A program made the translations under genes and the position numbers. Under the pieces are notes generated by a model, which saw only the letters and a list, made by a program, of their open reading frames with translations, was not told where the DNA came from and ran no database searches. This document shows positions 31,503 to 36,286 of a stretch of DNA of 36,286 nucleotides, one piece after another. The stretch comes from an uncultured Clostridia bacterium (GTDB lineage: Bacteria; Bacillota; Clostridia; Christensenellales; DTU072). Position 1 is the first letter of the stretch; each line of letters begins with the position of its first letter. Location: contig CAKRAY010000006.1 of the NCBI GenBank assembly GCA_934296355.1, forward strand, positions 1-36,286, written 5' to 3'.

Positions 31503-32597
31503 GTGAAAAGACAAGGCGACTTCGTACTTAAAATCGTACTTTGCGCGTTCGCGCTCTTCGCGGTGCTTAATTACGGCGTCGTAAACGGGTACTTGCATAA
31601 GTTTTTCGACGTGCTGCAACCCGTCGTTCTCGGCGTGGTGCTGGCTTTGGCTCTCGCCGTGCCTTTACACTTCTTCGAAAACAAAGTTTTCCGTAAAATA
31701 AAAAAAGAAAAGCTAAAACGCTTCCTTTCTCTCGCCCTTACCGTGCTGTTATTCGCGGGCGTAGTCGCGCTTATGCTCGCGCTCGTCGTGCCGCAAGCGG
31801 TAAAAGGCATGACCGAACTCATCGAGTCCGTAAACTCGGGAAAGGCGTGGGAAGTCTTTAATCAGTGGGAATTCATGAGTTCTATCGGAGATAACATAAA
31901 GAAATTATATGAAAGGTTTCTTACCGGAATTTCCGATTACGTACCGAAAATCGTCGATTTATGCAAAGACGTTTTTTCGACGATTTATAACGTTTTATTC
32001 GGCGGCGTTATCGCCGTAATGCTTCTCGCAAGTCGGGATAACGTGCTTTCCACGTTAAAAAAAGCGATATTTCTTATATTCAAAAATCGTAACTTGAAAG
32101 TACACGACTTTCTTAGAAAAGCGGTGGAAAAATTTTCTAAATACTTAGGCGGACAACTGATAGAAGCGTTTATTCTCGGCTTTGCGTGCTACGTCACGAT
32201 GGCTTTACTGAAAGTTCCTTACGCCGCTTTGGTATCCCTTATTATCGGTTTTATGAACCTAATACCCATATTGGGCGCGTATATCGGCGGAGCGGTAAGC
32301 ACGCTTATAGTCTTCGCGGCGAACCCGGCGAAAGCGTTGGTTTTTCTTATAGCCGTGTTCGTTCTTCAACAGATAGAGGGCTTTACCACTTATCCTATAA
32401 TCGTAGGAAAATACGTCGGACTTAACGGTTTTTGGACTACCGTGTCCATTATCGTTTGGGGCGGAATACTCGGTTTTTGGGGAATGTTCCTCGGCGTGCC
32501 GCTTAGCGCGTTTTTGTTCGATTTGTTTGAAAACTTTTATAATAAGAAATCGTCGGAAAATAAAGTTATCGGCAGTAACGATAGTTTGCCTACTTAG
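31503..32597 (+). CDS. AI-2E family transporter (PerM/YtvI-like membrane protein)
   Basis: A multispanning inner-membrane protein of 364 aa. Spans are seen near the N-terminus (two), at about 75-100, at 160-175 and four or more from 215 on. The family signature GFMNLIPILGAYIGG and the end GGILGFWGMFLGVPLSAFLFDL are clear. Transported substrates vary in this family (autoinducer-2 export, Na+/H+ exchange), so none is assigned. The only start before the first span is a GTG at 31503 just after an in-frame stop. It has no Shine-Dalgarno, and an A/T-rich TACTATAAAT precedes it directly. Its TAG abuts the next gene's stop with no base between. Confidence 0.87.
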   Translation: MKRQGDFVLKIVLCAFALFAVLNYGVVNGYLHKFFDVLQPVVLGVVLALALAVPLHFFENKVFRKIKKEKLKRFLSLALTVLLFAGVVALMLALVVPQAVKGMTELIESVNSGKAWEVFNQWEFMSSIGDNIKKLYERFLTGISDYVPKIVDLCKDVFSTIYNVLFGGVIAVMLLASRDNVLSTLKKAIFLIFKNRNLKVHDFLRKAVEKFSKYLGGQLIEAFILGFACYVTMALLKVPYAALVSLIIGFMNLIPILGAYIGGAVSTLIVFAANPAKALVFLIAVFVLQQIEGFTTYPIIVGKYVGLNGFWTTVSIIVWGGILGFWGMFLGVPLSAFLFDLFENFYNKKSSENKVIGSNDSLPT

Positions 32598-33476
32598 TTA
32601 AAAAAGCGTTATCGTCAGCAAATAGCACACGCCTATCGCCACGGCTTGCCAGCCGAGATACACGGCGAGAGAATGTCGTCCGGCAACGGAGAACAAGTTA
32701 TGCCATACTCCGTCCAAACAAGGGAGTAAACTCTTCTTTTTAGAGTAAAGCAACCTGCCTATACCCGCGCCGAAAAAGAAGAACGAGATAAACGGGAACA
32801 GCGGGAAGTAGTCGCCGTACCACCAATTATTTTTATAAAAGAACAAACCCGTTAACGGTCCGTAGTCTTCTTCTATCGTGGCGTACACGCTCGACACGTC
32901 CTTTTGTTTTACGTTATATTTGATATTTATTGCCAAAAACGCGCCCGCAAGAGCCAAAGAAACTATACATAAAACAAGATTTTCTACCTTTATAGAACTC
33001 TCTTTTTTAGCAAGTTTATAGCCGAGCCTAGTTACGTTTCGGATAATAAACTCGATCGTCGCGTAGATTAAGGTCACGAAACCCAGACAATGTAGGACGC
33101 CAAAGAGTATGAACGTACTTTCGCCGGTAATTTCTTCCGCTATAAACGTGACGATAGACAGTAGAAACGCGGCGGTAGTTACTTTTAAGCCGCGCAAAAA
33201 ATTGCTACGAGAAAGGGAAGAACATATACCCGACACGCAAAAGAAAACAAACACGAAAGCGGGACGCCAATCGAGCCTTACCGCGCTGGAAACGTAAGCG
33301 TCGCCGAGCGAGTATAGTTTATACAAAAAATCGACTTCGCCGCTACCCCACTCGCTGAACAAGTAGCGAAAATCGTAAAAAGCGTGGTCGAAACACACCA
33401 TAATTATGGCAAAACCGCGTAGAAAGTCCAATTCCCAAATGCGATTTTTTTTGCTTCGTAACACGCTTTTTTCCAT
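32598..33476 (-). CDS. DUF1624 / HGSNAT-like membrane protein
   Basis: 292 aa, with about seven or eight membrane spans. The opening RIWELDFLRGFAIIMVCFDH matches the heparan-alpha-glucosaminide N-acetyltransferase catalytic-like family (DUF1624), as does the ending VAGRHSLAVYLGWQA. Related acyltransferases move acyl groups across the membrane onto sugars; the bacterial substrate is unknown. It lies two bases after the upstream hypothetical gene, whose end supplies GGAG. It converges with the AI-2E gene without any intergenic base. Confidence 0.83.
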   Translation of the reverse strand: MEKSVLRSKKNRIWELDFLRGFAIIMVCFDHAFYDFRYLFSEWGSGEVDFLYKLYSLGDAYVSSAVRLDWRPAFVFVFFCVSGICSSLSRSNFLRGLKVTTAAFLLSIVTFIAEEITGESTFILFGVLHCLGFVTLIYATIEFIIRNVTRLGYKLAKKESSIKVENLVLCIVSLALAGAFLAINIKYNVKQKDVSSVYATIEEDYGPLTGLFFYKNNWWYGDYFPLFPFISFFFFGAGIGRLLYSKKKSLLPCLDGVWHNLFSVAGRHSLAVYLGWQAVAIGVCYLLTITLF

Positions 33477-33478
33477 TT

Positions 33479-34189
33479 TTACTTATACTCCACCCCGATA
33501 GATACCGTGCGATTGCCGACAACCTTAAACAGTTCGAACCTATCCTTATACTCGTGTACGAGAATATTCGGTTGCAAGGAAGAAAAGTACATTTCGGGAA
33601 TCTCTTTTTTCGGCGCTTCCTCGACTTTCGGCGGTTCTTCGACTACGCGTTTTACCGGCAAAACGTCGAAAAGCATACGCTCCGCTTCTTCTCTTTTGGC
33701 GGCATAATCGCTGTCTGTGACAAGATATTCGGGCGTTTTTTCCGGCGGTTTTTTCTTCTTTTTGGGCGGTTCTTCAAAGACGGGCGCGACTACGAGAGTT
33801 TCTTCCTCGTCCTTTTTACGCCGTTTTTCTCTGAGTTCCGATAGCCGCTCGGTTTCTTCGTGTTCTTCGTTACGCGCCGTGTGTTTACGGTCCATCGCGC
33901 TTCTTACCGGCTTGACTATGATGTTCCTTACCGAGATTATAATCGTGCAAACGAGGCACGCCACGCCGCCGGACAAGTAAAGCACGCCGTACACGTCGAA
34001 GTCGAACGGGTTGAAAGAAGCCGCATAATACAAAATAACACCTATCAGCGCATACGAAGCGGGTAACCAAAGTCCGAAGGCTACCGTGAGTTTGACTATT
34101 AAACGAAGTATTCCTCTGATAAGCGAAACAAATCCGTTTAATATCGAACCGAGAATATCCGATAAGGTGTTATTTTTCTTTTTTTTCAT
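33479..34189 (-). CDS. Membrane-anchored hypothetical protein with charged cytoplasmic tail
   Basis: 236 aa, no family recognised. A Lys-rich start is followed by an amphipathic stretch and two membrane spans at about residues 37-57 and 68-88. From residue 95 the protein is highly charged, with Lys/Glu/Pro-rich runs (EEPPKKKKKPPEKTP, EEPPKVEEAPKKEIP) that are probably disordered. It ends with a short possible beta segment (NRTVSIGVEYK). It lies 12 bases after serS with no clear ribosome binding site, and 2 bases before the DUF1624 gene, so it belongs to a serS-led operon. Confidence 0.65.
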   Translation of the reverse strand: MKKKKNNTLSDILGSILNGFVSLIRGILRLIVKLTVAFGLWLPASYALIGVILYYAASFNPFDFDVYGVLYLSGGVACLVCTIIISVRNIIVKPVRSAMDRKHTARNEEHEETERLSELREKRRKKDEEETLVVAPVFEEPPKKKKKPPEKTPEYLVTDSDYAAKREEAERMLFDVLPVKRVVEEPPKVEEAPKKEIPEMYFSSLQPNILVHEYKDRFELFKVVGNRTVSIGVEYK

Positions 34190-34201
34190 TATAGGCGCGG
34201 A

Positions 34202-35461
34202 TTAAATCTTGTCTACTCCCATATACTTAACCAAAACTTCTGGTATCGTTACGCTACCGTCGGCATTTTGATAATTTTCGAGAATTGCCGCTACCGTTCT
34301 GCCTACCGCGAGTCCGCTACCGTTAAGGGTGTGTACGAGTTTCGCCTTGCCGTCCACGTCGCGGAATTTAATGTTCGCTCTACGCGCTTGGAAGTCAACG
34401 TAGTTACTGCAAGAAGAAATCTCGACGAATCTTCCGTAAGACGGCATCCATACTTCGATATCGTAGGTCTTGCAAGAACCGAATCCCACGTCGCCCGTGC
34501 ATAAGCAAACCACTCTGTACGGAATTTTCAAGCCGATAAGAATTTTTTCCGCTTCGTGCGTCAAATCTTCGAGTTCGTCGAAACTCTTGTCGGGATGAGC
34601 GAACTTAACGAGTTCCACTTTGTTGAATTGGTGTTGACGGATAAGTCCTCTCGTATCTCTTCCCGCACTACCCGCTTCGCCTCTGAAACAAGCGGTGTAC
34701 GCGCAGTACTTAATCGGCAAGTCGTTTACGTTAAGTATATCGCCTCTGTGCAAGTTCGTTACCGGAACTTCCGCCGTAGGAACGAGGTAGTAATCGGAGT
34801 TCTTTATAGCGTACATATCATCTTCGAACTTCGGCAACTGACCCGTGCCGAGCATAGAATCTTTGTTTACCATAAACGGAGGTAAAACTTCTTCGTAACC
34901 GTTAGCGGTGTGGGTATCGAGCATATAGTTAATAACCGCTCTTTCCAGTCTTGCGCCCATTCCGTGATAAACGGTAAATCTCGTTCCGGTGATTTTCGCC
35001 GCTTGTTGCGGGTCGAGTATCTTCTTCTTTTCGCCTATATCCCAATGCGCGAGCGGTTCGAAATCGAACTTCGTCGGCTCCATAAATCTTCTGACTTCCA
35101 CGTTATCTCTGTCGTCGAGTCCGACGGGAATACTGTCGTCGACAAGGTTAGGAATAACGTACATAATCTCGGTAAGTCTCGCTTCGACTTCCGCAAGTTC
35201 GGAGTCGTACGCCTTAATTTCCTCGCTCTTAACTTTCATAGCCGCAATGATATCGTCGCAAGGCTGTTTGTTGCGCTTTTTCTCGGCAACGAGCGCGCTG
35301 ACCTTGTTCTTTTCCGCTTTCAACGCTTCGGTCGCTTTGATAATTTCGCGGCGGCGAGCGGCGAGCGTAACCAATTCGCTTAAATCGAGTTTGGAATGAC
35401 GCTTTTCGAGTTTGTCCTTAACAAGTTCGATATTATCGCATACAAATCGTAAATCTAACAT
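34202..35461 (-). CDS. serS: Seryl-tRNA synthetase
   Basis: A class II synthetase charging tRNA-Ser. It begins with the coiled-coil tRNA-binding arm (about residues 25-100), then the catalytic core: motif 2 around [36 protein letters not shown], the motif 3 segment [20 protein letters not shown], and [11 protein letters not shown] at the end. A GTG at 35467 is open, but GAGGTGA is placed for the ATG at 35461, giving 419 aa. The leader is only about 35 bases, so no T-box riboswitch, frequent on Bacillota serS genes, fits here. Confidence 0.96.
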   Translation of the reverse strand: MLDLRFVCDNIELVKDKLEKRHSKLDLSELVTLAARRREIIKATEALKAEKNKVSALVAEKKRNKQPCDDIIAAMKVKSEEIKAYDSELAEVEARLTEIMYVIPNLVDDSIPVGLDDRDNVEVRRFMEPTKFDFEPLAHWDIGEKKKILDPQQAAKITGTRFTVYHGMGARLERAVINYMLDTHTANGYEEVLPPFMVNKDSMLGTGQLPKFEDDMYAIKNSDYYLVPTAEVPVTNLHRGDILNVNDLPIKYCAYTACFRGEAGSAGRDTRGLIRQHQFNKVELVKFAHPDKSFDELEDLTHEAEKILIGLKIPYRVVCLCTGDVGFGSCKTYDIEVWMPSYGRFVEISSCSNYVDFQARRANIKFRDVDGKAKLVHTLNGSGLAVGRTVAAILENYQNADGSVTIPEVLVKYMGVDKI

Positions 35462-35502
35462 ATTCACCTCGAGGTAAAATTATTTTTATATAAATTATAA
35501 AT

Positions 35503-35531
35503 ATTTTACAATTATAACGCTTAAATGTCAA
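35503..35531 (-). promoter_or_regulatory. Promoter of serS
   Basis: On the minus strand TTGACA (35531-35526), a 17-base spacer and TAAAAT (35508-35503). Confidence 0.8.
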
Positions 35532-35640
35532 CGTAAAATAATCATTTAACAACCTTTTCTATCGCCGCAATCGTCGCATTAAAAAATAATTATCACCAAA
35601 AAAAGCCTTTGCGCATACCTTGTAAGCGGAGATAAAGAAT

Positions 35641-36039
35641 ATGAACGACCTCGAAAACTACGCAAAAGAGTATAGACAATCCATAGCCGCCGCGGCTACG
35701 AACGGAACCGTTTACGAACAAGTCACCGTTTTGCTCGAAAATCAATTCGACTTGCTCTCCGCTTGTCTTGCCGGCAACAGACTTTCTTTGAAGAAAATTA
35801 ACTTCCTAAAAAACGCCGTGTATCGCTCGCTGATTATCGTAGACGGACTTATGCAAGGCAAGGGATACGCGCCCTCTTTCCGCAACGCGCAACCGCAATG
35901 CTCAAATATAAAAAATCAACTTTTGGGTATCCAAATTGACATATTCGTTTTGCTAAACGGCTTAGACGCGCCTTTCTCTACGCTCGCGGAACTCTACGAC
36001 AACGAAAATAGAAAAGCGATTTTTATACAGTCGCTATAG
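35641..36039 (+). CDS. Small helical protein, unknown function
   Basis: 132 aa, not recognised. It looks all-helical, with a conserved-looking YRQSIAAAATNGTVYEQVTVLLE start, a hydrophobic VYRSLIIVDGLMQG and LGIQIDIFVLLNGL. The arrangement recalls four-helix chaperones such as FliS, but no signature is met and no flagellar gene is nearby. GGAGA lies eight bases before the ATG. It is divergent from serS and stops four bases before a repeat block. Confidence 0.6.
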   Translation: MNDLENYAKEYRQSIAAAATNGTVYEQVTVLLENQFDLLSACLAGNRLSLKKINFLKNAVYRSLIIVDGLMQGKGYAPSFRNAQPQCSNIKNQLLGIQIDIFVLLNGLDAPFSTLAELYDNENRKAIFIQSL

Positions 36040-36042
36040 CAC

Positions 36043-36286
36043 GGTACCAGTCGCAAGGGGGCATTGCATTACAGTCAAAAGAGGTCGCCAAACAACCTCT
36101 TTCTTTGTGTAATTCCATTTGTTTCCCCCTTGGTACCGACTAATAAGGAAGCCGTTACGTACCTTACGGCTTACATCTAAGTTCGCAAGACTTTCCCTCT
36201 TGCTGATAATCGGTGCCAAACGTTCGGCGGGTACTTATAGCAGTCGGAAAGGCTTTTCCTTTGTGCTAATGCGTACTGTTAACCGC
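36043..36286. repeat. Composite repeat block, order P-Q'-Z (cut by window end)
   Basis: Module P (36043-36137, GGTACC ends, CAAGGGGG/CCCCCTTG arms), a truncated Q (36138-36204, ending CCCTCTTGCT), then module Z (36211-36286) ending GCGTACTGTTAACCGC at the window edge. P and Z are near-identical to the copies at 27008-27215, but their order is swapped. The central hairpin of P here has changed bases on one side of its loop. Confidence 0.75.

Noticed and set aside
31441..31505. Leaderless promoter for the AI-2E gene
   Set aside because: TACTATAAAT lies right before the GTG and no Shine-Dalgarno is present, but no acceptable -35 box is found at 16-18 bases, so not called.
35462..35525. T-box riboswitch upstream of serS
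   Set aside because: The -10 box leaves only about 35 bases of leader, too short for a T-box.

Overview
The window is a chromosomal segment from a low-to-mid GC member of the Bacillota, most likely an uncultured gut-type Clostridia. The evidence is the order sigH-rlmB-mrnC close to rplA (the Bacillus/Clostridium ribosomal-protein neighbourhood), a GlgC/GlgD pair with GlgA, GlgB and GlgP, a split transketolase, a DUF6273 lipoprotein, a DUF2974 lipase-like protein, strong AGGAGG ribosome binding sites and TTGACA/TATAAT promoters. No finer placement is possible from sequence reading alone. No tRNA, rRNA, CRISPR array, transposase or phage gene was found.

Layout. Positions 1-308 hold the 3' part of rplA (+), with an in-frame TAA where the family has Leu, followed by a bidirectional terminator. 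From 14777 down to 531 runs one long minus-strand array: ispE-glgB-glgC-glgD, a 217-bp palindromic repeat, glgA-glgP-GH13 amylase-radC-mrnC-rlmB-sigH-ppx. Most junctions overlap (ATGA) or are only a few bases apart. It covers glycogen synthesis and breakdown, RNA processing and a SigH-like sigma factor. A DUF2974 alpha/beta hydrolase (+) follows. Then come three minus-strand genes (manA, a TPR protein, a DUF4037 protein), and divergently pfkB and a GH38 alpha-mannosidase, together a plausible mannoside-use locus.

At 23334-24896 lies the most unusual unit: an XRE-type regulator with a cysteine-rich insert (seven Cys at nearly regular i+4 spacing), a ClpP-like protein that has lost Ser, His and Asp of the catalytic triad, and an intact but N-terminally short ClpP. 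This looks like a ClpP/ClpR-type mixed protease with its own putative metal or redox sensor. After it come the split transketolase (-), an 880-bp repeat-rich gene-poor stretch, a DUF6273 lipoprotein, a small membrane protein, a HAD-IIA phosphatase next to a dehydroquinate-synthase-like protein, an AI-2E family transporter, a DUF1624 membrane protein, a membrane-anchored hypothetical protein, serS, and a small unknown gene.

Several families of short palindromic repeats sit between genes. One family carries hairpins with a TGTGA loop, and these supply the stop codon of three different genes. Two genes (ispE, pfkB) have consensus promoters whose -10 box ends only 8-9 bases before the start codon, so their mRNAs are predicted to be leaderless.
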